A stretch of 64,000 nucleotides of DNA from Bacillus sp. PK3_68 (GTDB lineage: Bacteria; Bacillota; Bacilli; Bacillales; Domibacillaceae): the NCBI RefSeq assembly GCF_003600835.1, contig NZ_NQYC01000001.1:4330001-4394000 (forward strand), in the 5' to 3' direction. The notes beneath the pieces were generated by a model, which was given only the letters and a program-made list of their open reading frames with translations, was not told where the DNA came from and did not search any database. Positions 1-9,736 of the stretch are shown here, piece by piece (position 1 is the first letter of the stretch; every line of letters starts with the position of its first letter). Position numbers and translations under genes: made by a program.

Positions 1-1563
<1,563 letters not shown>

Positions 1564-1666
1564 AATGATACGCCTAACGGCGTCACACATGAAATGGCAC
1601 GGAGTTGCCGGTTACTTGAACATATTATCCAGTTTTGAAAGAACAAACTCTTTCAATTTTATACAG

Positions 1667-1782
<116 letters not shown>

Positions 1783-1787
1783 AATCC

Positions 1788-1816
1788 AAAAGAACAGCAG
1801 ACGCTGTTCTTTTTTA
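1788..1816 (+). terminator. rrn operon terminator
   Basis: Stem AGAACAGC (1791-1798) pairs perfectly with GCTGTTCT (1803-1810) over a 4-nt loop and is followed by a run of T. It lies six bases after 5S rRNA, the expected place for rrn termination. Confidence 0.9.
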
Positions 1817-2316
1817 GTTTATAGCTTTTATCATTTCAGTCGTCCTCTTCTTATTAATAGCTTCCTTCTCCCGATCTATTGAGTATAAGCAAATTTATTA
1901 TAAGAAAATGAAATCTTCGAACCTTCCAACTTTAATTATCTATCCTATATTAAAAAGCGGATATAAAACGTTTATTTACACCGTCTCATGTGTGATTGTT
2001 TCTCTGGTCCTTTAGGATATTTTATTGTACATATGGCGTTTTAATTATTTCAATAATAAAGTATAATCCCTTTCAGGTAGAACTTATGAACATGAACTGG
2101 AAGTTTTTCTCTGGTTCTGCTGCCATGACTGGAGTGGGTCAAAGAATCCGATAGTTAAGCTCTCGTTGATACCGTTTTATAAGAGGGGAAATTATAAATG
2201 AGGAGTGAGATAGGAGGCTAACTACAGACGAAAATGGCCTTTTCAAAGCGATGGCACGAAAAACGAAGAGAACTGAGCGTTTTCTAAAAAGTGGATAAGA
2301 AGGAGACTCGAATAGG
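1817..2316. other. Intergenic region, no supported gene
   Basis: AT-rich spacer between the rrn terminator and the SDR gene. Only very short reading frames without good ribosome binding sites are present. The 3' end holds the AAGGAGA ribosome binding site of the SDR gene near 2299-2305. Confidence 0.6.
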
Positions 2317-3045
2317 ATGGGAAAATTAATAAACAAAAAAGTATGCGTCATCACGGGCGGAACAGGCGGAATTGGATATCATCTTTCGTTAGGATTTCAT
2401 GAAGCAGGATATCAAGTGATTGCGTTAGACAGGGAACAGCGTAATCCTTTGGCTGGAGGTATAGCTTTTATTAAAACAGATGTCAGTATAGCAGAAGAGG
2501 TTCAGCATGCATTTAAACAAATTACTGTCCAATATGGCACGGTACACGTGCTGATTAATAATGCAGCTATCTCCGTATTCTCTAAACCTATCTCTGATAT
2601 TTCTATTGAGGAATTTGATGCAGTGCTCAATGTTAATTTACGAGGCAGCTTTATTTGTGCAAAGGAATTTATTCATGCGAACAGCGGCCAAGATTATGGA
2701 CGAATCATTAATATTGCCTCCACAAGATGGAATCAAAATGAAGCCAATTGGGAAGCGTATGGCTCATCAAAAGGAGGACTCGTTTCCTTAACAAATACAT
2801 TGGCGGTATCTCTTAGCAACAGACCAATCACTGTGAATGCTATAAGCCCCGGCTGGATACAAACAGAAGGGTATGAAAAATTAACATACACAGATCATGC
2901 TCAGCACCCATCTGGCCGTGTTGGCATTCCGAGAGATATTGTTAATGCCTGCTTGTTTTTAGCTGATGAGCAGAATGATTTTATCAATGGGCATAATTTA
3001 GTGATCGATGGCGGCATGACGAAGAAAATGGTGTATGAAGAATAG
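2317..3045 (+). CDS. Short-chain dehydrogenase/reductase (SDR)
   Basis: A 242-residue classical SDR, an NAD(P)-dependent oxidoreductase with a Rossmann fold. Visible motifs are the cofactor-binding GGTGGIG (residues 14-20), NNAA (81-84), the catalytic Ser135, and Tyr148-x3-Lys152; the C-terminal NGHNLVIDGGM segment is typical of the 3-oxoacyl-ACP reductase/glucose-dehydrogenase-like group. An AAGGAGA ribosome binding site lies just upstream of the ATG. Length is normal and no residue of the catalytic set is missing. The substrate cannot be deduced; neighbours (rrn operon upstream, MarR regulator downstream) give no help, and it appears to be a monocistronic gene. Confidence 0.9.
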   Translation: MGKLINKKVCVITGGTGGIGYHLSLGFHEAGYQVIALDREQRNPLAGGIAFIKTDVSIAEEVQHAFKQITVQYGTVHVLINNAAISVFSKPISDISIEEFDAVLNVNLRGSFICAKEFIHANSGQDYGRIINIASTRWNQNEANWEAYGSSKGGLVSLTNTLAVSLSNRPITVNAISPGWIQTEGYEKLTYTDHAQHPSGRVGIPRDIVNACLFLADEQNDFINGHNLVIDGGMTKKMVYEE

Positions 3046-3329
3046 TTGAATTGGTTGAATAAGCAGGAAAGCTATAGGGAAAGAGAAAGTAGATTGTATA
3101 AGATATTCATAAAACTCAATGTGTAAAATTCAAAAATCTTAACAGCTGAACAATGGATGTATTCCTATTGACAAGAAGCGGTATATATTATCTAAAAAAC
3201 ATGCATTTTATCAATTTTTTCCCATTGAGAAACACTTTTTGAATTTTGAAACGAACGATTATGATATACTTACACAATAAATCTTTACTTAAAATTTAAA
3301 TGCTGTGTAGTGTAAGAGGAGGAATAGAT

Positions 3330-3758
3330 TTGAATCAGGATTCACTCCAATCGATTGAATATGAAATCGCCCTGCTGGTTCGGCTTACAACCGCTCAGAG
3401 TCCGAAGTTGGGGAGCTTGGATCGATCCGAATATCTTTTGTTAAGTGAATTAGATGAAAATGGACCTTTAGGTATTAACGTACTTGCTGAAAAATTGTTG
3501 CTAAATATTTCTACGGCCAGTAGGCAGGTAAGCACTTTGGAAGCGAAGAATTACATCGTTCGTTATCCTGATCCGCAGAATGGACGAATTAGCCTGCTAG
3601 AGATTACTCAAGAAGGACAAAAGATACTACATAAAGTTCAAAAAGCTCGGTTTGCCGCATATGCAGAAGTGCTTCATGACTGGACAAAGGAAGAATTAGA
3701 AGAGTTAGATGCAAATCTTACGCGTTTGAATCGCGATTTCAAAAAGTGGAGAAAATAA
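3330..3758 (+). CDS. MarR-family transcriptional regulator
   Basis: A 142-residue winged-helix regulator. The HTH region LGINVLAEKLLLNISTASRQ and the wing with DPQNGRISLLEIT match the MarR family. The start is taken as TTG at 3330, because AGAGGAGG lies at 3315-3322 with good spacing; an upstream in-frame ATG at 3300 has no ribosome binding site. It precedes an EmrB-type pump and membrane fusion protein in the same direction, so it is probably their repressor. A double palindrome at 3841-3869, between it and the pump gene, is the likely operator. The inducer is unknown; phenolic or hydrophobic toxicants are usual for this arrangement. Confidence 0.88.
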   Translation: MNQDSLQSIEYEIALLVRLTTAQSPKLGSLDRSEYLLLSELDENGPLGINVLAEKLLLNISTASRQVSTLEAKNYIVRYPDPQNGRISLLEITQEGQKILHKVQKARFAAYAEVLHDWTKEELEELDANLTRLNRDFKKWRK

Positions 3759-3783
3759 TTGAAGAAAAATGAACAAATGGCTA

Positions 3784-3822
3784 AAAAAAGATAGCGGACA
3801 AATTGTCGGCTGTCTTTTTTAT
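3784..3822 (+). terminator. Hairpin terminator after the marR gene
   Basis: AAAAAAGATAGC (3784-3795) pairs with GCTGTCTTTTTT (3809-3820), allowing one G-T pair, followed by more T. It separates the regulator from the downstream pump unit. Confidence 0.7.
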
Positions 3823-3840
3823 TGTTTTTTTTGCTCTTAT

Positions 3841-3869
3841 GTTGTATGATACAACTTGTCTTATACAAC
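3841..3869. promoter_or_regulatory. Probable MarR operator: tandem palindromes
   Basis: GTTGTATGATACAAC (3841-3855) is a perfect 15-bp palindrome, followed directly by TTGTCTTATACAAC (3856-3869), a second imperfect copy sharing the TATACAAC half. The site lies about 105 bases before the EmrB-type gene and after the regulator's terminator, where a MarR repressor controlling the pump would bind. Confidence 0.6.
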
Positions 3870-3974
3870 ATAAAGGTGAAGCCTTGAAAATTTGCTTCTT
3901 TTAAATGAACTGTCTTATTTGGGTATGTTGTTATTCGATAAATAAGCTAAACGCTTGATGAAAGGAGGAAGAAG

Positions 3975-5591
3975 ATGAGTCAACAGATAAATACATCTTC
4001 ATCAGAGACGGAGAAGGTCCCTATTCCTCAATATTTAATTATCTCGATCCTAACTATATTTGGAATAGGATCTCAATATTTTTCAAATCTGTCTTATATT
4101 TTGAATCAAAATATTATCCAAAATGGGCTTCATCTGGATTCTAATAGTCTCCTTTTCCCATCGACTTTGTCCAATTTGGCATTCGCATTGACGGTACCGT
4201 TTGGACCGGTATTGACGAGGCGCATCGGTCTGAAAAGAAATTACTTGGCCTTTGTTTTTATCTTTCTATGTGGTTCTATCGTCAGTGTCATTTCGTCGGG
4301 ATTAATTATTTTGATTATTGGAAGAGTCATACAGGGGTTGAGTGCCGGGATGATCTTTCTCACTATTCTGCCGGCCAGTCTAAAGTCATTTCCGAACAAG
4401 ATTAGGAACACTTTTTTGTTTATGGTTATTACTGGTCTGTTTGGCGCGAGTGCTATTGGCGCTTTGTTCGGTTCTATTTCTTTACAAACGGATACCTGGC
4501 GCTGGTTGTTTGTATTAAATGTGATTTCGTCTTTATTATGCTTAATCATTGGTTTCTTTGGATTACCAAAAGATGAAAAGGAAAAACACGAACACAAACC
4601 AGTCGACAAAACGGGGATATTTTTATTAACTCTTATGATGATTGTCCTTGCCGTTCCGTTGTGTAATTTATATCAAAAGGGGTTCTCTTCCCAGTATGTA
4701 TGGCCATTTTTTGTGATTGCCTTTATCCTACTCGTTCTGTTTGTTTATGTTGATCTTAAAGCAGAGGTGCCGTTGATCCCTTTTGCTACATTAAGAGCAC
4801 CCAAACCCATTTCGGGAACCATTATGGCAGTCACTGCTCATATTTCCTTAATCGTTGCACTTGCCGGTATAAACGGATTTTTAAGAAATAATATGAATCT
4901 ACCATTTCTATATTTGTCTCATTTTTATTTTTGGTTCTTTGTCGGAATCGTGGTGACAGCCATTCTAAAAACGTTTCTTTATGACAAATTAGGTGCTGGA
5001 GTTCTGGGGTTCATTGGCTCTTTAGCCGTCATATATGTCAGCATTCAGTGGAGAATGGCTGGAGCGGATGCTTCTTTGTTCTCGCTTTATTTCCAGGCAG
5101 CTTGTTTAAGCAGTGGGATAAGTATGACGCTTGTGTCGGGAGCTCTAGGAACCGCGCTTGCTGGTGATCTTCATCAGGCATCCATGCGGTCTGTTACGTT
5201 ACATTCCATTCGAAACTTTTTAGGCGCAGTTATTTCACCGGTGATCGGCTGGTTTTTAACGACGCAAAATGCCAATCATTATGAAAGAATAAGGGAGCAT
5301 TTAGACGCAAACAATCCAGAGTTTAAATGGGAAATGACGAAGTTAATAAAACATTTTGTTGAGGACGGTCTCTCTTTATCAAAGGCTAAGGATTTGGCTT
5401 CATATGAAATTGTAGCCAACGCAAAAAAAGCAGCCGTCTTGGGAGCTTATCATAATTTGTTTACTTTATTGCTCATTTTAGCTGTAGTCATGATGCTCGC
5501 TTCTATTGGGAAAATTGCTACAGGGAAAGGTAGATCACTTGTTCAAAAGCCGAAAAGGATGCCTTTGCCTGCCCCTCAAGAGAAAAAGTAG
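3975..5591 (+). CDS. MFS multidrug efflux transporter, EmrB/QacA (DHA2) type
   Basis: A 538-residue, very hydrophobic protein with about 14 predicted membrane segments, matching the DHA2 drug:H+ antiporter family. An early segment carries the family loop LTRRIGLKRNYL, and GRVIQGLSAGMIF resembles motif C-type helix sequence; the C-terminus is a basic cytoplasmic tail. AAAGGAGG lies just upstream of the ATG. The next gene is a membrane fusion protein, so the pair is an EmrAB-like export unit, extruding hydrophobic compounds. Probably controlled by the upstream MarR regulator. Closest functional analogues could export drugs or a metabolite; the substrate cannot be told. Confidence 0.87.
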   Translation: MSQQINTSSSETEKVPIPQYLIISILTIFGIGSQYFSNLSYILNQNIIQNGLHLDSNSLLFPSTLSNLAFALTVPFGPVLTRRIGLKRNYLAFVFIFLCGSIVSVISSGLIILIIGRVIQGLSAGMIFLTILPASLKSFPNKIRNTFLFMVITGLFGASAIGALFGSISLQTDTWRWLFVLNVISSLLCLIIGFFGLPKDEKEKHEHKPVDKTGIFLLTLMMIVLAVPLCNLYQKGFSSQYVWPFFVIAFILLVLFVYVDLKAEVPLIPFATLRAPKPISGTIMAVTAHISLIVALAGINGFLRNNMNLPFLYLSHFYFWFFVGIVVTAILKTFLYDKLGAGVLGFIGSLAVIYVSIQWRMAGADASLFSLYFQAACLSSGISMTLVSGALGTALAGDLHQASMRSVTLHSIRNFLGAVISPVIGWFLTTQNANHYERIREHLDANNPEFKWEMTKLIKHFVEDGLSLSKAKDLASYEIVANAKKAAVLGAYHNLFTLLLILAVVMMLASIGKIATGKGRSLVQKPKRMPLPAPQEKK

Positions 5592-5646
5592 AAGGCTGTT
5601 TGACATGATGAAAGAAACATAACGAAATTGAACAGGAGAGAGAAAC

Positions 5647-6282
5647 GTGTATAAAAGACGTCTAATCTTAATCAACATTATAGGGATCGTAATCGTTGTC
5701 GGGTTAATTGCTGGTGGAGCATTTTTCTACTATGAAAACAATAATTTTGTGCGAACAGATGATGCTGTCGTATCGGCTGATATTATGCAAGTGGTTGCAC
5801 CAGCTTCAGGTGTATTGAAGGATTGGAATATGAAAGCGGGTAAACATGTTGCCAAAACAGAAGCTATAGGCAAGGTATCAGATGGGAAAGAAACTCTTCC
5901 TGTTCACGCAATGGATTCAGGAACAGTGATTAAAAATGAAGCTAAAGCAAATGAAATGGTTCAGGCGGGTCAGGTTTTAGCAGAGACGGCAGACATGAAT
6001 AATCTGTATATTACTGCGAACATTAAAGAAACAGATATAAAAAATATCGAAGTTGGAAACAGCGTAGATATTACTGTTGATGGGGATGCAGACACTACTT
6101 TTAATGGCACCATTCAAGAGATTGGTTATGCTACAAATTCTGTGTTCTCAGCACTTCCTTCTGAAAACTCGAGTGGCAATTACACAAAAGTAACTCAAAA
6201 AGTCCCGGTAAAAATCTCTATTCAAAGTCCTTCTTCTAAGGTATTGCCTGGCATGAACGCAGAAATTAAAATTTCCATTTAA
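5647..6282 (+). CDS. HlyD/EmrA-type membrane fusion protein
   Basis: A 211-residue protein starting at GTG with AACAGGAGAG upstream. It has one N-terminal membrane helix (about residues 7-29), the family signature NNFVRTDDAVVSADIMQV, a split biotinyl-lipoyl-like domain (VVAPASGVLKDWNMKAGK... and GTVIKNEAKANEMVQAGQVLAE), and a beta-barrel ending with KVLPGMNAEIKIS. It is much shorter than Gram-negative EmrA (about 390 residues) because the coiled-coil hairpin is absent, as is common in Firmicutes that lack an outer membrane. It lies 55 bases after the pump gene and should work with it. Confidence 0.85.
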   Translation: MYKRRLILINIIGIVIVVGLIAGGAFFYYENNNFVRTDDAVVSADIMQVVAPASGVLKDWNMKAGKHVAKTEAIGKVSDGKETLPVHAMDSGTVIKNEAKANEMVQAGQVLAETADMNNLYITANIKETDIKNIEVGNSVDITVDGDADTTFNGTIQEIGYATNSVFSALPSENSSGNYTKVTQKVPVKISIQSPSSKVLPGMNAEIKISI

Positions 6283-6414
6283 TCATGGATATGTTCTATT
6301 TATAAATACTCTTTTCTATTTGCTTTCTAATTATGAGGTTCACTTTTTAGTTAAGTTTGATGAAACGACCTTTTCTGCAATAAGGATAAATACAATATGA
6401 GGTGAAAATATACG

Positions 6415-6953
6415 ATGAAAATCTATGTAGTTTATGATAGCGAAGGAGAACATACAAAAGTCCTTGCGGAGTCCATCGCAGAAGGGGCAAAAAAGGTTGG
6501 GGGCGCAGAAGTATACCTTGACCATGTAGAGCAGGCGGATATATACAAACTTGCTGACATGGATGCAATTATATGGGGCTGTCCAGGGCATTTTGGAACA
6601 ATTAGTTCCGGGTTGAAGAATTGGATTGATCGACTTGGTTATTTGTGGGCTGAAGGAAAGCTTATTAATAAGGTGGGGGCTGTTTTCTGCACGACTGCAA
6701 CAACTCACGGCGGATTAGAAGCTACCATGCTTAATTTGATCACACCAATGCTTCACCAGGGAATGATCATTGTAGGGTTACCAGGAAACATCCCTGAGAA
6801 TTCCCTTTACGGATCTTATTATGGGTTGGAATCACATGTTCTGTTGATGAAACACAGCTTATTCCTCAAGAAGGGTTAGCGCTCGGAAAAGCCTTAGGGG
6901 AGCGGGTTGCCATGGTAACAAAAACGTTTACGAAAGAAAGAGATGATCAATAA
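6415..6953 (+). pseudogene. WrbA-like flavodoxin-fold NAD(P)H:quinone oxidoreductase, frameshifted near the C-terminus
   Basis: The first 140 or so residues read as a WrbA/flavodoxin-fold protein: the N-terminal FMN-loop region [41 protein letters not shown], and [12 protein letters not shown]. After NSLYGSYYG the frame goes wrong and stops at 6879, but the other frame continues as [20 protein letters not shown] to a TAA at 6951-6953. Restoring one G in the run at about 6828-6830 gives YYGVGIT and rejoins the frames, giving about 178 residues. The break may be a sequence error. The family reduces quinones by two electrons, which would fit the neighbouring toxicant-export genes. Confidence 0.8.
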
Positions 6954-7360
6954 TGGCAGTCATCATCTTTTTTATTGTCCTCGCTATTATTGGAGTAGTG
7001 GCCTTAACCATCATTAACACAAAGGCTGTATCATCGGAAAAAACTGAAGAAGAAATTCAGCAAGGCACTGAAATGGAAGGGCAGAGTAATAATGAAGTGA
7101 AGGCTTTGGAAATGGCTGAGCCCATTAAGCCTGAAGAGAAAAAAGTGGAAAGTGCCAATAATATAACATTAGAAGTTGTCGATCGTCAAACCTCCTCTAC
7201 CATGAATGATCAAGCTTATCGAAAGGCCCTTCAATCATTTAAAGAGACAACTAAAGGTGATAATATAGACCACCAACCGGAGAAAAAGATAAAAGACGAT
7301 GAATACCGAAGAGCCTTGCAGGCAATATCTGAAAAAAATCAACTAAATAAAAAAGATTAG
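6953..7360 (+). CDS. Small membrane-anchored protein of unknown function
   Basis: A 135-residue protein I do not recognise. Its ATG overlaps the TAA of the WrbA-like gene (TAATG), so the two are translationally linked. Residues 2-24 form a single hydrophobic helix (AVIIFFIVLAIIGVVALTI), followed by a charged, Glu/Lys-rich, low-complexity stretch. Two related units occur near the C-terminus: DQAYRKALQSFKE and DDEYRRALQAISE, with the shared core YR-x-ALQ. The design suggests a membrane anchor with a flexible linker and a short repeated binding motif facing the cytoplasm or wall. No enzymatic motif is visible. Confidence 0.6.
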   Translation: MAVIIFFIVLAIIGVVALTIINTKAVSSEKTEEEIQQGTEMEGQSNNEVKALEMAEPIKPEEKKVESANNITLEVVDRQTSSTMNDQAYRKALQSFKETTKGDNIDHQPEKKIKDDEYRRALQAISEKNQLNKKD

Positions 7361-7371
7361 AATCAAAGAAA

Positions 7372-7416
7372 TAGAGCTTGCTCTCTGCATATTCATGAGA
7401 GCAGGCTCTATTTTTT
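7372..7416 (+). terminator. Terminator of the efflux/WrbA operon
   Basis: TAGAGCTTGCTCTC and GAGAGCAGGCTCTA form a long stem around an 11-nt loop, followed by a T run. It closes the operon begun at the EmrB-type gene. Confidence 0.85.
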
Positions 7417-7677
7417 AGGTTAATGTAATGTCTTTTCTGTTTAGCAATGATGCTCGTAAAAGAGGAAGCCCCGTGTTTAAATGCCTGTTTCTATTTTGGG
7501 CGCATTTTCTATTAAATGCCCATTTACAGAGCATGAATTGACGGTAGGTTGAATGGTTCAATGGTTTTTATGATTCAGAGCTGTTTCCACTTTTTTCTTA
7601 CATCTTTCATTGCTGTAGCATGACCCATTTGACATCCTCCTTATGAATTTTAGGAAGGACAGGATCTATTGAACGCA
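7417..7677. other. Convergent intergenic region
   Basis: Spacer between the efflux operon terminator and the 3' end of the minus-strand OFA carrier. The only signal is a 17-codon minus-strand frame, listed separately. Confidence 0.5.
7575..7628 (-). CDS. Possible 17-residue peptide downstream of the OFA carrier
   Basis: On the minus strand, a strong AAGGAGGATG ribosome binding site precedes an ATG at 7628 encoding MGHATAMKDVRKKWKQL and then TGA. It lies 50 bases downstream of the OFA carrier stop on the same strand, so it could be co-transcribed. The peptide is basic, not hydrophobic. It may be a real microprotein or the 5' remnant of a lost gene; length alone makes this uncertain. Confidence 0.3.
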   Translation of the reverse strand: MGHATAMKDVRKKWKQL

Positions 7678-8943
7678 TTACATGGCTTCTTGCGGTTGAA
7701 TTTCCTCTACAGGACCAAACTCCGGCTTTGTTTTACTTGCAATAAAGAATAAAACAAACTGAACAATAGCAAGTCCAATTAATACATTTAGAAGCAAGCT
7801 ATAAGAATGGCTAATATTGAAGATTGCTCCTGATATTACTGGAGTGGTCGCAGCACCGAGTGAGATAAAGATGGAAACCACACCGTATTTGGCTCCGTAT
7901 TCTTTTTCTCCGTAAAGAGCGCCTGTAAGATAGGCCGGTGTAACCGTAACAGCCGTTGAACCGATTCCAGAAAAAATTGTGTAAAGAACGGCCGGAGCAA
8001 CGACATTTGCTTTCATTAAAAATAGAAAACTGACCAAGCTGGATGCCGAAATCAAGAATACTGTAGTAATTAGCCCAAGCTTATCAAATAGCCGCCCTAC
8101 TAATAGCTTTCCGATAATAACCATAGCTGAACCTAATGATAGAAGCAATGCAGCTGTTTTGGCCGTTGTGCCGATACTAGCCAAATATGGCGCGAGGTTG
8201 ATCAACATGGCATTCACAACAATGCCGCCAATTAAGATTGCTGCACACAGAGCCCAAAATGACACGGATTTAAATGTTTCTCCCTGAGTAGCACCTGCTA
8301 ATACTTTATTTTGCACAACATCTGACGATGGTGCTTCACCTAACGGCGCCAAGCCTTTATCAGCAGGATGCAATCTAATAACAAAGACTGCTAATGGAAT
8401 TAAGATCACAGCAATTAAAATTCCAATCACAAGATAAGCTGTTCTCCAGTCATAAGCTGAAATAAGCCAGTTGACAACAGGGCTCATGATAACACCGCCG
8501 AAACCACTTCCCGCAAGAGCAATCCCTAAACATAAACCACGTTTTTCATTAAACCAATTTGTAATCAGAACAGATCCTGGTATCATGGCACCGCCCGACA
8601 AGCCAGCACCCATAAGGATAGCAAATAAATAGAAATGAATCAGTTTTGTTGAGAAGGAAAATCCGATAAAGGCAAGAGCTGAAATTGAAATAAATAATGT
8701 TAAATAAAGTTTTACGTCCATCTTTTTCATTAGTTTTCCGGCAAATGGTCCTGTAGCCATCGCAGCCAAGGACATAATGGTGAAATACAACATAAATTGA
8801 GAAGAACTAAATCCGAGTTCCTTTGTAACAGGCAGGGTAAACAAAGAAACCAAGTTTGCAATTGGAGCATAAATAAATGTCATAATTAAGAAGGCTGCTG
8901 CAACAATCCACCATCCGTAAAAAATTCCGCCTTTTTTATTCAT
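7678..8943 (-). CDS. OFA-family MFS transporter (oxalate/formate-antiporter-like)
   Basis: A 421-residue, 12-helix MFS protein. The N-terminus FYGWWIVAAAFLIMTF and the segment GAGLSGGAMIPGSVLITNWFNEKRGLCLGIALAGSGFGG are characteristic of the OFA family, which exchanges or imports small carboxylates such as oxalate, formate or lactate-type anions. The start codon is preceded by AAAGGATGG. The gene stands alone on the minus strand with a long (about 500 bp) upstream region containing repeated 14-bp motifs. OFA names are often misleading; the substrate here is not known. Confidence 0.85.
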   Translation of the reverse strand: MNKKGGIFYGWWIVAAAFLIMTFIYAPIANLVSLFTLPVTKELGFSSSQFMLYFTIMSLAAMATGPFAGKLMKKMDVKLYLTLFISISALAFIGFSFSTKLIHFYLFAILMGAGLSGGAMIPGSVLITNWFNEKRGLCLGIALAGSGFGGVIMSPVVNWLISAYDWRTAYLVIGILIAVILIPLAVFVIRLHPADKGLAPLGEAPSSDVVQNKVLAGATQGETFKSVSFWALCAAILIGGIVVNAMLINLAPYLASIGTTAKTAALLLSLGSAMVIIGKLLVGRLFDKLGLITTVFLISASSLVSFLFLMKANVVAPAVLYTIFSGIGSTAVTVTPAYLTGALYGEKEYGAKYGVVSIFISLGAATTPVISGAIFNISHSYSLLLNVLIGLAIVQFVLFFIASKTKPEFGPVEEIQPQEAM

Positions 8944-9674
8944 ATGAAAATATCCATCCTTTTCTATCTTTTTTCACAACCGTATACATTCACATCTAAA
9001 TTATAGAAGCTAAGTAATAACCGCTTAGTGCTCCCCGTTATAAACCAATCAAGCGACTTTTCGATACTCCTCTCTTTACTGACTCAAGTGAGGATGATTT
9101 TAATCATCCGCTTGTAACCGCTTCCCTTGGTTTTATTCTAATATGCAATTTGTGTGCCAATCTTATAAAAATTTGCTGTTCCGCTTATTTTTTTAAAAGT
9201 TGCTGCGAAACGTTGTAAATAAGGAATTTTCTCAATATTATTTTATTGTTCAAACGAACTGACTAAAATGGGGAAGCTCCTTCAATCCTGAGTTATATAA
9301 AAATAATATAAATAGTAAAAAAAATTTCATCCGCTTGTAAAATTTTTTTTACATAGAGAGGCGCGTGTTGGAAATGATTTCATGTGATTTTATTTTTAGC
9401 AGGAGGGAAATAAGCTTCCAACAGCTAAAATCCTTTACGGTAGATGACAGTCTTATCCGTGTATTTGGTTGTCGGGAGAATGAATGGCTATTCCTTTATT
9501 AATTGCATAATCAACAAAGGACAGTTGAATGAAATCAAAGTAGCTAATGGATTCTTTGGTAGAAAAGAGGATAATGGTTAAAGTTTCACAATGAGTATAA
9601 GATAAGAAGCGACTGCAGCGGGGATCTGTTGAAGAGTAGGTGGTGGGGTTTATTCGCAGCGGTGTGAAATACGA
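8944..9674. other. Long intergenic region upstream of the OFA carrier
   Basis: About 730 bp with no convincing gene. It holds the inverted repeat GGATGATTTTAATCATCC (9092-9109) and two direct copies of TCATCCGCTTGTAA (9104-9117 and 9328-9341). A minus-strand frame (9453-9737) ending in FDFIQLSFVDYAINKGIAIH has a protein-like composition in its second half but no clear start, and it runs through the dapA terminator; it may be a decayed gene. Confidence 0.5.
9092..9341. promoter_or_regulatory. Repeated 14-bp motif and palindrome upstream of the OFA gene
   Basis: TCATCCGCTTGTAA occurs exactly at 9104-9117 and again at 9328-9341. The first copy overlaps the right arm of a palindrome, GGATGATT-TT-AATCATCC (9092-9109). 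Both copies lie upstream of the minus-strand OFA gene (start 8943), suggesting a regulator binding at two positions, possibly by looping. Confidence 0.4.
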
Positions 9675-9723
9675 GAAAAGAGCTGACCTTGGTGCAAAAA
9701 TGCACGAAGGCCAGCTCTTTTTC
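9675..9723 (-). terminator. Terminator of dapA
   Basis: A long stem, AAAAGAGCTG-ACCTT-GGTGC against GCAC-GAAGG-CCAGCTCTTTT, lies 14 bases beyond the dapA stop codon on the minus strand. A/T tracts flank both sides, so it could act in both directions. Confidence 0.8.
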
Positions 9724-9736
9724 AATAGAATGTACA

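Noticed and set aside
3169-3195. TTGACA followed by TATATT as the marR promoter
   Set aside because: The spacing is too short for sigma-A; a second candidate near 3239-3270 is also imperfect, so no promoter is called there.
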